Origin: Cryptomeria japonica
Lineage: Eukaryota; Streptophyta; Pinopsida; Cupressales; Cupressaceae
Assembly: GCF_030272615.1 (NCBI RefSeq)
Contig: NC_081408.1
Span: 341,211,793 to 341,275,792, forward strand
Length of the DNA: 64,000 nucleotides
Direction: 5' to 3'
Both the position numbers and the translations under genes were made by a program. Position 1 is the first letter of the stretch. Each line of letters begins with the position of its first letter. The notes beneath the pieces were generated by a model. It did no database searches. It had not been told where the DNA came from and was given only the letters and a program-made list of their open reading frames with translations. This document shows, one piece after another, positions 22,520 to 33,727 of the stretch.

Positions 22520-25500
22520 ATGTTAGTTGCAGCTGATTATGATGTTGCCTTAACGCTTTTAAGTCTTCATCACAGTATACCAGGTTATCCTTCAATGCCA
22601 GATTTACCATCCTCTCCTATTCCGAAGAAGATGAAGTATAAATATGACAAGTACCAGAATGAAGTTTCACCTTCGCAAGTTTCTTCTCCTTTGGACCACA
22701 TTAAAGACACGGAGATAGGGCATGTGGACATGTCAGAGTTCATCAAGAGAGTGGAGGATCTGCAAGATAGTAATATGCAACGGTTGTTGGACAACCACAT
22801 CCATCATGCATCTTCGTTTCCAGTGGCTTCCCTAGAACCTGAATTTGTTCTCACTTGCGCCCATATCACTTTGACAAGGAGACGAGAACCATTAGAAATG
22901 ATGGTGGTGAGGCAATAATCCGCCTTGATGCAGATACGATTGAAAAAATCTTCAGGATACCATCAGCACCTGTTTATATGGAAATTTCAAAGGATAGTGC
23001 AGCCGAGTACTATGACAAGAGAGAAAAGGACTGCAAATGTCATATTAACAGATGGATTCATGAGCCACGAGCCGCCTTCACAAGGTGGGCTAAGTTGTAC
23101 CGTTGTGGCTTTAAGTGGGAAATTGGAGACATCATTACTCTCCTTAACAGGATGATGGGTCTTGAACACTCTAATGTTTTTGAACTCTGGATGTATCAGT
23201 TTATCATGTTCATAAGGCAGTCCCACCATATATCATGGGGAGAGATTATCAGTGATGTTTTGTGGGAGCAACTTGCAGCAATCCCTACCACCAAGACTTT
23301 CTACATGAATTCATACTTAGTGTATTTGGCAACATCACTTAGACATTTCCCTAGTCTTTCTACCAAGGGTGATCGCTCACTTATACCTATGTGGGAATAT
23401 TATGATCAGCTGCCTTTGAGACCCAGCAGATTACATTTCAAAAGAGTTCAAGATGCATTCTTTGGTTACTTCATGTGCCAGTTTGACAAGACTCTAAAGA
23501 ACAGAAGGGTGTCAGATGGAGCATGGGAAAGAGTCAATGAGTATGGGTGCTTATTTCTTCAATTCCCGACCTTTACTTATATGAGAGTCGGATGCTATAG
23601 TAGGCAGCCATACATGCTTCCTAGATACCCGACCGATAAGATCATTCTTATGGAGTTGGGAAGACAGATCATGGATGTACACGCTCATCAATCTGTCAGA
23701 CATAAGATCGGAATGGGGATGTCTACAACAAACCCAAAGCTTTAAGTATAGGGCAGATTTTGACTACCAGGGTATGAAGGAAAAGATCAAAAAGTCTTTC
23801 GTGCATGTGCATCGTATTGAGGATATTTGGGTAGATTTTCGTACAGAAGTGGAAGTTCTCAAGATGGACTACTGCAGGCTTACTGTTGAGCAGGTTATTG
23901 ATCTGAACCTGGTGGACATTCTGCAAGGAATGATTGATGATGGGAATGTGCTTGATCCAGAGTATATTTCACGAAGGGTTGAGAAAGCACCGCTTCCTTT
24001 AATCCAATGGTCACATAAAGAATGCACGTCCATTCTTGAAAGGTTTCGGCCTATCTTGGCTAACACCAACACTTGGCTCGGAAGTAATGGTGTTAGACTT
24101 ATCAAGATCAAGGTTGGAAAAGAAGATGACTCTACGGGGCCTCTTGGACGTAAGTCTGAGATTCAAATTGACAACAAGGAAGGCGCATCATCTTTAGGCA
24201 CCAGGATCAAATTGCGGGTTAGTCGGGCAACAGTACTTCCTCCTAAGGAGTCGACAATTCGTGGAAAACAAAAGTCACGGCTTCACGTTCATGTAATCAA
24301 TCCTGATGATCCAGAAGAAGGACAGCAATCAGATGATGCTCCTAGATCACTAACTTCAGGTCACCTCATGAGATTCCCTCCTCAGTTTCCATGGAACTGC
24401 CTCTATCTCCTCCTGACATAGTAGTGGAGGAATCTCCTCAGAATGCCATCCCTATTTCAGCGGTTGAGCCTCCTATTGATCATCAACAAGAGAGTCTGCT
24501 GGAAATTTTTGAGGATACTCCTGCATGCATTCATCTATCAGAAATTGATACCTCTACTTCTAGCTTCGAGGAGTTTATGAAACAAACTTCATGTCCTCTA
24601 GTTACTGAGCAAACCATGGTTGCCATCCAAACAAATACTTCCCCCAGGATGACGACGGTTGCTCAAACAAAAACTACTTCTCCTTTGCTTGCAGCTGCTA
24701 CTGAAGGAGAGTTGATGGCTTTACCTCCATGTCTTAGTTCATTCACACCCAAGAGGAAGAAGCAAGAGATTTCTCCCAAAGCCTTTGATTATCAGCAACT
24801 CAAGCAGTCTAGGCCCAAGGTTACTAAAAAAGCCAAGACGATTTCAAGGATAACAGTTGACGGTAGTAAGATGAAGGTGGCCGAAATTGTTGAACCTCTT
24901 GCAGATAAGCCACGTGAAGAGATGTCAACTGCTGATTACAAAGTCATAAGAGTAGAATTGGGTAAGCAAATGCATGAGGTAGTAAAGCATGATGCCCAGT
25001 ATTCTGTAACTTCACTAGTACAGCGGTATGATGAGCTTCTAGCCAAGAAAGACAAGCTAGAAGAGGACAATAGGCAACTTGTTGCGGCTGTTCGTAAGAT
25101 CACAAAACCTACTAGTGAAGTGAGTAATCCTTCAAGTTCTACCAAGGCGCGAGTATCGATCCAGGGAGTTGAGAGTGCTGCTCAAAAGGTATAAGCATTG
25201 GAATCTTGGGTTGATCAACTTCATAATCTATGTGCACAAGTCTTGAAGGAGGTTTTCCAAATGATGGTCAAGTTGAAGACCATTGAAGAACAATTGAACC
25301 AAGTTTCTGATACTTTCAAACGAAACTTGGAAAAGGTAGAAGACAACTTGACTATTTGGCTTAAAATTTCTCAGCAAAAGTTAAGTGTTCTTCGAGAACG
25401 TCAGGTTATTCCTTCAAGAGTTGTGTACTTGGAATATCAGGAACTCTTGGAAAACAAAGCTCTTGTTCTTAAGTCACTTATTGAAGACATTGATGATGCT

Positions 25501-25870
25501 ATGAGGCTGCGAATGGAAGTTTTTCAGGATATGATCTCTCATTGTCAAAAAGCTTCTTGCACCATCATGGGTCATGATGGGGAATTGTTGGTAGAAGAAA
25601 AGGTTCACTCTGATCTGCAATTGAAGATCAGTCAAGAGTGGAAAAGTGAACCATTTTCAACAACATCCATTCAAGCCTTAGTGACTTATCAAGTTTACTT
25701 GCGGGAAATTCAGTCTTCCTTTGAGAGAAATAATGCCACAATCCTTCGTTGCAACAATGTTATTGTGAAAACCATGATCATGGCCAAAATACCAATGAAC
25801 CGGATCCTGATGAGCTACAAATGATCATCCAAAAGTTTGAAGGATCCATGTCTTCACACTCTGCAGCTTA
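22520..25870 (+). pseudogene. FPTFTY-family protein, decayed copy C
   Basis: Colinear with copy B along its whole length. The ATG matching that of copy B is at 22595 (MPDLPSSPIP); the frame is open from an ATG at 22520. Damage seen by direct comparison: a 2-bp insertion near 22862 (CCCATATCAC against CCCATCAT), a deletion of roughly 80-90 bp at about 23742 that removes the segment between the NPKL and KYRADFDY blocks, a frame change near 24360-24420, a C-to-T change at 25192 turning CAA into TAA, and a 1-bp loss near 25795. The order of domains is as in copy B: core, P/S-rich linker, coiled coil. Confidence 0.88.
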
Positions 25871-25872
25871 AG

Positions 25873-26956
25873 TGTTTTTCAACACTAAGTTGTATTTTTC
25901 CAGAATTGTAATCTCTTAGTTGTAGTTTTTCTTTTGACAAGGTACATGTAAAAACTTTTTGTAAATTGCAAGTCAAGTCTTTACTTGCACTTTTGTAATT
26001 ACATGTAAGGCAACTACAAGTTGCTTTCAGTTAGAACTGTAGTTGGAATAAGTCATAGTTAGTTATTGAATAAGTCTTGGTGGTTGAGAGATTTTCTCTA
26101 GTTAGGATCCTCCCACCTTTTTCTCATTACTCCCCTCCTATAAATACTTGGGAGGTCTATTGTAATTTTTATCTTTTTGAAAGCAAGCAAAAACTCTGCC
26201 AAATTTGCAGCAAAGAAGTCTTTGAGCTTTTATGTGTAAATTGAAGAATTGAAAGGAATAGAAGAAAATTGTTCAAGCTTTGAGTCTTTGTGCTACATTC
26301 TTGAGTTTGTGTTTCATATTACCTTTCTTGCAAGTATTTCTTTGAGAGATTAATCGAGTCTGATTTGTAGTCTTTGAACTGCAAGTATTGAAGATTAATT
26401 TAGTTAAAGTAGAAGTTCTATTGAGAAAAGTTGTAAGACTTTGTGTTTGCACTTGTTCTTAAGAGAGTTTAGAAGTAGATTTTGTGAGAGATAGCTGTGA
26501 GTCTTTGAGCTCACACTTATTCTTGTTGTCTTGTGTAGAAAGAATAAGATATTTTAGTTTTTGTGTTGCTATAATTTGTTCTTAGTAGAATTAGTACAGA
26601 AAAGGGTAGATAGGACTTCACATAATTAAAACTTTGAGCTTGATATTGATGTCCCGTCCCAAAGGAAGTGACGTAAGTCTTTGAGCTTTCAAGAAACTTC
26701 ATTTCCTTTCTCTCATTTCATTTCAAAAAGTTGTTACTGCTGTTTTATATCAAATTGTTATCACTTTTCTGTGAAGAGAAAAAGATATTGGCTTTCTTGC
26801 AAGAAGAAAGACCGTTGTCTCGTCCCATTTTATTTTTAAGCTTTAGATAGATAGATAGGGGGAGCCTTCCCTTAATTAGGAGATTTTTACTCACACACTG
26901 TGGTTGAAACCACAATTTTGTATATTTCCCCAAGTGTACAAAATTTTCAACCAACA
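25873..26956 (+). repeat. 1.1-kb downstream segment L2 (LTR-like)
   Basis: Homologue of 20857-21968: the same TGTTTTTCAACAC start, TATA box, stem-loop words, GGGGGAG tract, terminal hairpin and CAACCAACA end. Nothing transcribable in this orientation follows it, because the next sequence is an LTR fragment and a minus-strand pseudogene. Its promoter therefore has no obvious gene. Confidence 0.65.
26139..26146 (+). promoter_or_regulatory. TATA box in segment L2
   Basis: TATAAATA at the same place as in L1. Confidence 0.5.
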
Positions 26957-27094
26957 AATAGGCATGATCAAAATTCCGAGATTCAGGCACAGGAAACTCA
27001 AAATGCCGCCAAAACCCCAAACTAACCAACACGGAAAGCAGGAAAAGAGGGGATCCCTGTTTGCAATGGAGCGATGTGTGAAAAGGTCACAACA
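26957..27094 (-). mobile_element. Truncated LTR start (TGTTGTGA family)
   Basis: Reading the minus strand from 27094 gives TGTTGTGACC...CACACATCGCTCC, the same edge as at 52055 and 33773. It is cut after about 138 bp where segment L2 begins. On its other side it abuts the reading frame of copy D directly. Confidence 0.6.
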
Positions 27095-29837
27095 TGACAT
27101 TATAGTGATAGGACCAATATCTATTTCCCTTATATCATAATCTTTTGTTGTAATTTGATCTCTTGGCTTATCAACTTTGGGAGTAGCCACTTGCATTGTT
27201 CAAGAACCAGAAGCATCATTCACAATTCTATAAAACTTCTTAGGCTGCTTCTTTTCCTTATTCTGTTTTACCCTTGCAATTAAAGTATCCAAATCCTTTA
27301 CTTCATCAATTACTATGACTGTCTTCTTCTTCATCCTTTCTCTCAACCATTCGAGCACTTGATTGTTTTGATCATCATCTCCTTCTAATCTTGATTGTTG
27401 TTGATTTCCTTCAGGGGCTGTAAATGGATCCTCATGAGGTTCTTGGTTTTGATCATCAACATCCATGCCTTGCACTTCTCCAACTATATTAGTTTGTTGA
27501 TCATATATAGGTTCTTCATCACGAGGTGGTGAATTGACTTCCCCTTCATTCAGCTGGTTAGTCTTATTTGATTCATTGGCACTCCTATCTTGCAAATTTT
27601 GGGTAACTCCTCCATATTTTTGCGATGTGTATTTTTCTCTTGAAGTAGTATTCATATCCACGAAGATATCCACTTCTCTCATGGAAGGAGTTGTTCAAAT
27701 AATATTAATATCTTCTATAATGGTCATCTTCTATTTTTAGCAGTCATCTTAGTTGTCGACTTATTTAGCTATTTAGCTTTTTAGTTGACTTATTTAGCTT
27801 GTTAAGTTAGCTTTTTATTAATTAGTCTTTTAAGCTATATTTAGCTTTTTCATCTTTTTAGCTTATCTGTTTTCACTTTAACAACTAGTTCTATTTATAG
27901 AACATCGTCTAGTAACCTCTATATATACGTGTGTATATCGTTCAATGTAATTATCCGATTATTGAATCATTCATTCAATTTATTTTTCAGGAGTGCTAGT
28001 AGTGGATTGAGTACTTGTTGAGTTTTGTTTCTCGATTGAGCTGAATCATCATGCATTCCTTTCCTTTTCTTTCCTTGAGCTTGTGAACTTTCGGGAATAT
28101 CTTCCTAATTTCTATCATCTTGTGTGTCTGTTTCATCTCCACGCTTTCACCTTCAGATTCTTCTTAATTTTCATATTTGTAGCATGATGATTCTTCATTG
28201 TCCATTTGATCATATGTCAAAGTAATGCACTTCGCCCATAACTTGTTAGCTTGATGAAGTATCCATTTTTTAGTGTTGTTCATAACTATTTGATTGATTA
28301 CTTCAGGTTGAGTAACTTCAGGGGCAAACCAATCTAATGAAGGAGGTTTATCCTTCTCCTCTCTAAAATGTGGTAATACAATATTTTCATCTCCTTCAAG
28401 CTGATCTAGCACTCGTAACACTTTTGTCTATCTAATCAATTTAAGAGATAGTCTTGAATATGCCCTTTCTCTTATCTCATGGTCATCAGCTGCATTCGCC
28501 CAATGGTCTTCAACATGCATGAAATGATGAAATCTTTCCTTGTTCATTGTCCCAATATTGTGATAGGGATCAAAATTTCTCCTTGATGTATGTGTCCTAA
28601 GACTATAGTATTGTAGTTCTTCTTCTGATCCTTGCGCTACTATTATGGTGGAGCATGTTTTAGATGATTTCCCTATCATGATAGGGAAGGTAGTTTTTGC
28701 TTTCTTCTTTCTCCTTTCAATTGCATCATCCTCTAGCAATTGCCTAGATACTTTTAACAACACCGTTCTATCTGTAGGATAACTAGGAATGCGGTAGGCA
28801 TATGAAGAGTATCCTTGTACTCTTAAGTGAATTTTGGGAATTGAGTGTACCAAAAACCACATTTCTTAATTAACTTGATACCCTCTTTGGATAATCTGAT
28901 ATGAGTGTCTCCTTGTAATGTTCTTACAATGTGCATGGAGAAGGTATCATTGACTCTTTTGTAGTGAGCAACACTATTACTCAAATGCAATTGTGGATAT
29001 GCATCATATGCTAACATTTGCCCTTCAGCTGGCCCAACTAGTGCTCTACAATTCAATCCTTTGTATTTACCATATCTAGCTAAAATGTATACCAAATATG
29101 AACTCATATAGAAAGTTTATGTTTGTTCTACATTCTTCAACTGTTCATGCAAATTGTCACTTACTAACCTTGCCCAATTAATGATGTTAGCCCCTTTAGC
29201 AACCTCTTCAATGTAGTACCACATCCAAGGCTCATATGATGTAACTTGAGGCGATCCCATGACTCTGTTCAGCATCATCACCAACTCAGCAAACCCTTCC
29301 TTGGAAGTTTGATTAGAGAAGTGTCTTCTTGAGTAGTCTCTTGTGACAGCTTCTAGGTTCTTTGATCCAGCCCTTGTTGAGGATATCATCACACATTTCA
29401 GGTTTGCCTTCATATAGGGCTAAGTCGTCATCTTTGCTCTTGTAAACAATGGTATCATATGTAGGTATATTGAATACCTCAACCACTAATATCTCTGTGA
29501 GGTAGGCTAATTTCCTACCATCTGGTGCTACAATCTGTCTTAGCTCAGGGTTGTAATGTCTAGCACACTCGATGATTAGTTCGCTGCATTGGACTGCTGG
29601 TGGAAAGCCGGCTATGTGAGAAATACCATTCCTTGTGAGCTTCTTCGCCATCTTGGAAGTGTTGTACTTGCCTTTCCCGAACACTCAATCCCAAAAGTCA
29701 TCAATGTCTATGTGCCCAAGGTTGGTATCACCAATCCTTCGACAGTTGGAAGAGAGGTTGGTCTCGAAGAGACCGCCTTTGAATTAGTGTTTCATTTCAG
29801 TCTTCCTCTTGTTTCCTCCAGTCTTTGCTCCAGACAT
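27095..29837 (-). pseudogene. FPTFTY-family protein, decayed copy D
   Basis: Minus-strand copy starting MSGAKTGGNKRK at 29837, directly after a splice-acceptor-like TTGCTTGTAG. An early stop follows after TEMKH. Family blocks in order: VQCSELIIECARHYNPEL, VVEVFNIPTY, MMLNRVMG, EPWMWYYIEE, NWARLVSDNLHEQL, SYLVYILARYGKYKGL, FPKFTYLR, IPSYPTDRTVLLKVSRQLLE. The central linker is acidic with an EVKDLDTL helix near 27290. The end VDKPRDQITTKDYDIREIDI matches the ADKPLDEMSAADYKVTRVEL region of copy B, after which the LTR fragment at 27094 cuts it off. A 298-bp solo LTR interrupts it at 27692-27989. Confidence 0.82.
27692..27989. mobile_element. Solo LTR (298 bp) inside copy D
   Basis: TGTTC...TTTTTCA with a perfect 5-bp target duplication GGAGT at 27687-27691 and 27990-27994. 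It contains TTTATAGAAC and TATATATA motifs. No internal coding region; this is the usual product of recombination between two LTRs. The small size suggests a copia-like or TRIM family, which is not proven. Confidence 0.85.
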
Positions 29838-30883
29838 CTACCTACAAGCAAGATAACTTTTGTCACAAAAGAGGTATGATTTTGAGTTTTAGTGATTAAT
29901 TGATTATTAAGTCAGGGTTTGACCTTGGGGTTCAAATCTTGATTGAAATGTAAATTAAGTTGCTAGCAAAATATGATGAAGACAAAATACTAATCGACCT
30001 TTATGTCATGATATTTCAAACAAAAAACCATCCTATCCATCACTTCTCATACCTTGGCTAAGATGAACAATTAATACTTTGCTTGAAAAGAATGAAAGCT
30101 ACAGCACTTGGGAGAACAACTCTGACCTGGAAATGAATAAATAACTCAGAATTTCAAGTTATTATAGCACAATATCAGATCTACGGTTTCTTTTAAAATT
30201 GGCAACGAATGCAGATCTTTCCTTGGGATAAGGTCTTACAAATGGATTTTTGCCAAGTGCTTAAGGTCTTCTCTTGATTAAATTTCTTCCCAAATGCTAC
30301 TACAGGTCTGATGACATACAAAATTCCACCCAATTCTGCCCAGATTTCTTTCAAAATGGACTGGAAATGAGTTCAAATTTCTTCTAATCAGAATCGCCAG
30401 CCCTGAAATTGTATTTTGATCAATGAAATGATCAAAATAGTTGCCCAGAAATCGCTGCCTTAGATGAAATTCACTGTGTAGATAAGAATTCGCTGATTTG
30501 ATTGATAAAGGATAATGAGAATGAAATAAAAACACCTCCTTTAGAGGCAATGAATGTTTGGGAAACCCTAAACCCTAAACCCTAAACCCTGCATCCCTTC
30601 ATCCTTGAGCCGACTTCCTTCTCAAACAATAAAATGATTTATTTTCCTTTTGATAAGCGCTTTGCATCATTCAAATTGATGTCGACATTTTCTTGTTCAT
30701 TTGTATAACATAGTCAGCAATGATCTCTTCGTCTGCATCCTCAAATCGGTGTTTGCATAAGCATATGTTCTACCCCCCATTTGCATAGTGATTTTGGTTT
30801 GATCAAATGTTAATCTCCTTATTACACCTAAGCAAATCAGTGTTTTGTCATTCATTTGCACAACTTAATAGCTGGGCAGCATT
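29838..30883. other. No gene; contains (CCCTAAA)n at 30566-30590
   Basis: Upstream side of copy D followed by repeat-like sequence. A short run of AAACCCT units, the plant telomere word, lies at 30566-30590. The ORF at 30278-30550 (minus) has no recognisable content. Confidence 0.5.
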
Positions 30884-31543
30884 TTGTTGTCCATTTGTGA
30901 CAATGATAACCTTATTCATGAGCTCACCCATCTTCGTCAAGTCTTTCAGTGGAATGGATACTCAAACAAACAAATCTCTAGAGCCTTCCACCAAGCCAAA
31001 TCCTATTTACTTTCAGTCGCCAACCCCTCATCCTCCCTTCCTTCTCTTCTTCTGGGTGTGTGCCTTCCTTATGTTGAAGGCCTTTCCCACAAGATCACTA
31101 AAATCCTTCTCAAAAACAGTCTGTGGTGTGCTTTCAAACACTTTTCCACCTTGAAGAAGCATGTCCCCCCTCTTAAAGACTCCAAGGATGTCTTTTTAGA
31201 GTCAAGAGTCTACACGGTCGTTTGCTCCTACGGCACCCCCCATATTGGCGAAACAGGTCGTTCGTTTATCACTAGAATCAAAGAGCATGGTGTTGATATC
31301 AAGCATGAGCGTGTGCTCAAATCAGACTTAGTCGAATACTCCTCTACTACCAAGCATCATATTTGTTTAGAGGACACTCAAATCTTGTGTAAGGTGGACA
31401 ACTTCTTCAAACGGAAGCCTAAAGAGGCTGTCGAGATCATTAATCATCCCACCAATCTTAATCGAGGCGATGGGTTGAACCTAAGCCTATCTTGGCATCC
31501 TTTACTCTCTATCCTCAAAAGCCATCATCGACCCCCTTCATGA
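30884..31543 (+). pseudogene. C-terminal reverse transcriptase linker plus GIY-YIG endonuclease
   Basis: The frame runs from an in-frame stop upstream to a stop at 31541-31543. It opens with DNDNLIHELTHLRQVFQWNGY, the helical end of the RT domain, then LPYVEGLSHKITKILLKN, a linker typical of Penelope-like elements. The GIY-YIG endonuclease follows: VYTVVCSYG stands for the GIY strand, HIGETGRSF for the YIG strand, and RIKEH supplies the conserved arginine. The end IINHPTNLNRGDGLNLSLSW matches the usual C-terminus. The RT catalytic core is absent because of the 5' truncation, so it cannot retrotranspose. The open frame of about 215 codons has no internal stop. Confidence 0.85.
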
Positions 31544-31863
31544 CCTCTCTACTCCCGGTTTTCCCTTCTTCTCTTCTCCCCTCCCCGTCCTCTTGTTTTT
31601 CTTTTCCTCCTTTATTTATCTCTTGAGCCTCGTAGCTTTTTGGTGTTTTTTATTTTCTTCATTTTTTGGTTCCTCGTCCTTGTCTCCTTTATTTTGTTGT
31701 TTATTTGTTTTTGTTCCCTTCCTATTTCTCTTCTTTGGTCTTTATTTATTTTTTACTCACGGGTTTATGTATTGTGTTTTTGAGTGGTTTGTTTTAGTTT
31801 GGTCCCTTCCTCTTTCTATTTCTATGCTTGTATTTTTATTTCTAGGCTTTGCTCTCGTCTTCA

Positions 31864-32064
31864 TTGTGTGTGTGTGTGTGTATACATACATATACATGTA
31901 TGTATATATAAATACATACATGCACTCATATATTCACATATATGTATATATATATATATATATATATACACACGTTCACACACTTATATATATTCTTATA
32001 TTCATATATATATACACACTCGTATGTATATATTGTATTCACACATATTTTCTCATTTTTCCAC

Positions 32065-32102
<38 letters not shown>

Positions 32103-32195
32103 ATCTTATATTCATATATATATACACACTCGTATGTATATATTGTATTCACACATATTTTCTCTTTTTTCCACTCACCTTATATATATATATTT
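31864..32195. repeat. Mixed TG/TA/CA microsatellite
   Basis: Runs of TG, TATA and CACA alternate. A stretch including TCACACATATTTTCTC and TATACACACTCGTATG occurs twice (about 31990-32065 and 32108-32180), so the tract itself is partly duplicated. The ORFs read through it (31593-32255, 31784-32224) are repeat artefacts. Confidence 0.8.
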
Positions 32196-32335
32196 CACTT
32201 GTGGTCCTTGTTTTTGTTCTATAATTTTGTCTTTTCCTCCTTTATTTCTTTTTAACTTTTGAGCAATTAGGTGTGTTTTGGTTTTCTTTATTTTTTTTAG
32301 CAACGTACTATATTTCATCTCCTTGGTATTCTTGT

Positions 32336-32380
32336 TCATCCTAATGATGAATCACAGAGTGTGATTAGAAATGTTGATGA
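32336..32380 (+). ncRNA. Hammerhead-ribozyme-like remnant at Penelope-like 3' end
   Basis: TCATC (32336-32340) can pair with GATGA (32376-32380). Between them lie TGATGA, a 5-bp stem ATCAC/GTGAT with loop AGAGT, and GAAA at 32368-32371. This is the order of a hammerhead core. It departs from the consensus by A in place of the first C, two extra bases before GAAA, and no clear stem III. Penelope-like elements are known to carry hammerhead motifs, which makes the placement meaningful. Probably inactive. Confidence 0.35.
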
Positions 32381-32459
32381 CAAAAAATGGTATACACAAT
32401 CGAATCCAACAGCAAATCAATGAATATTAGCATGGATTGTGGAAAACTGATAGCACTAG

Positions 32460-33425
32460 TCAATTAAACCTTCATTTGCACAAGATCTTAGCAGGTTTCA
32501 ATCCTTCATTTGTATTTTGGTATTTTGCTCTTCATTTGTATCATGACTTCGGCATTTACTTCTTCATTTGCATTTCGATAGTTTGCTCTTCATTTGTATT
32601 TCAGTATTTTGCTCTTCATTTGTATCATGACTTCAACAATTACTTCTTCATTTGCATTTCCGTATTTTGCTCTTCATTTGTATCATGACTTCGGCATTTA
32701 CCTCTTCATTTGCATTTCAGTATTTTGCTCTTCATTTGTATGCAATGAATTGGTTGATCGACTTTTTATTGTCTTACTTTAGCAAGACAAATCAGGCTTA
32801 ATGGCTTGATTCGCACAAGGTGATTTGATTGATCAAACTTCAGTTGCCCTATTGCATTTAATCAAATCGGCTTTCATGTGTTCATTTGCATCATTACCTC
32901 TTGCCTAATTCAAACATGATGTGATGGCATTTGTAGGATCATTTGCACAAAGTTGGTTGGTGAAAAACATTTCTTATCCTTGTATGAACAATAATCCTCA
33001 TTACTAAATCAGTCATTAGAGGTTCATTTGCATGAGGTGATTTGATCAATCAGATTCTAGTTGCTTTACTTCATCAAGATGAATCGGTTTTTAGGGCATT
33101 CTTTGTATGAGCTCATTCGTTCAATCAAATATGATTGCCCTATTTCACCAAGTCAAGGCGGTATTCATGTGTTCTTTTGCACAATTACACCTTGCCTAAA
33201 TCAGACTTAGGGTGGCGACGTGTAGGATCATTTGCACAAGGTGCAAATCTCAAGTTTGATTACACAACCTAAGTGGCATTTGATGGTTCATTTGTATATC
33301 CTTGACTTGGGCAGCCTTTGGAGGCTTGTTTGCACTAAGATCAATTTCAGCCCTTTACCTTTGATTTGCATGACACCGTCTTACTTAGGTGATATTTTGC
33401 CCTTCATTTGCACAATTTAGAGCTT
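32460..33425. repeat. TTCATTTGCA-rich repeat with 58-bp tandem units
   Basis: The words TTCATTTGCA and TTCATTTGTA recur through the region. Three 58-bp units starting GCTCTTCATTTGTATCATG or close variants lie at 32527-32584, 32611-32668 and 32669-32726, with a 26-bp partial unit at 32585-32610. The region is probably the body of a minus-strand LTR whose edge is at 33773. Confidence 0.7.
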
Positions 33426-33727
33426 ACTAAGAAGACACACATCGAGATCACACTCTTTGGACAAATTGATGCTTGAGTCAAATTTTTCATTCCAAAGCCC
33501 TAATCCGTCCAATGCTTAGATACTTCACCCTTTGTCTATCGTTGAAAGCAATTTGAGTGACCATTTTCTCAATTTGACCTATACCACTCTAAAACCCTAA
33601 GACCCTTTTTACTTGCAAATAAGATCTTTGATCATATCCTAGGGCAAAACATCTTATTTGGAGTCTAACTTGTTCTGCTAGCCACTTAATCAAATTGGCT
33701 TATGCTGCTGGAATGCGAAAAAAAAAA

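Larger units (their letters stand above)
30884..32400 (+). mobile_element. Penelope-like retroelement fragment (5'-truncated)
   Basis: Consists of the last ~215 codons of a Penelope-like polyprotein followed by a T-rich 3' region, a dinucleotide tract and a hammerhead-like motif. Both flanks carry the TTCATTTGCA-rich repeat (30840-30880, 32465 onward), so the element sits inside that repeat. Loss of the 5' part is common for elements that copy by target-primed reverse transcription. Penelope-like elements are rare in plants; a family named Dryad has been described in conifers. Confidence 0.8.

Noticed and set aside
31593-32255. 220-aa ORF rich in F, L, Y, T and H
   Set aside because: It is a translation of T-rich sequence and TG/TA/CA microsatellite; no protein signature.
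32460-33425. CRISPR-like array
   Set aside because: The repeated word is short, spacing is irregular, and the context is a eukaryotic LTR.
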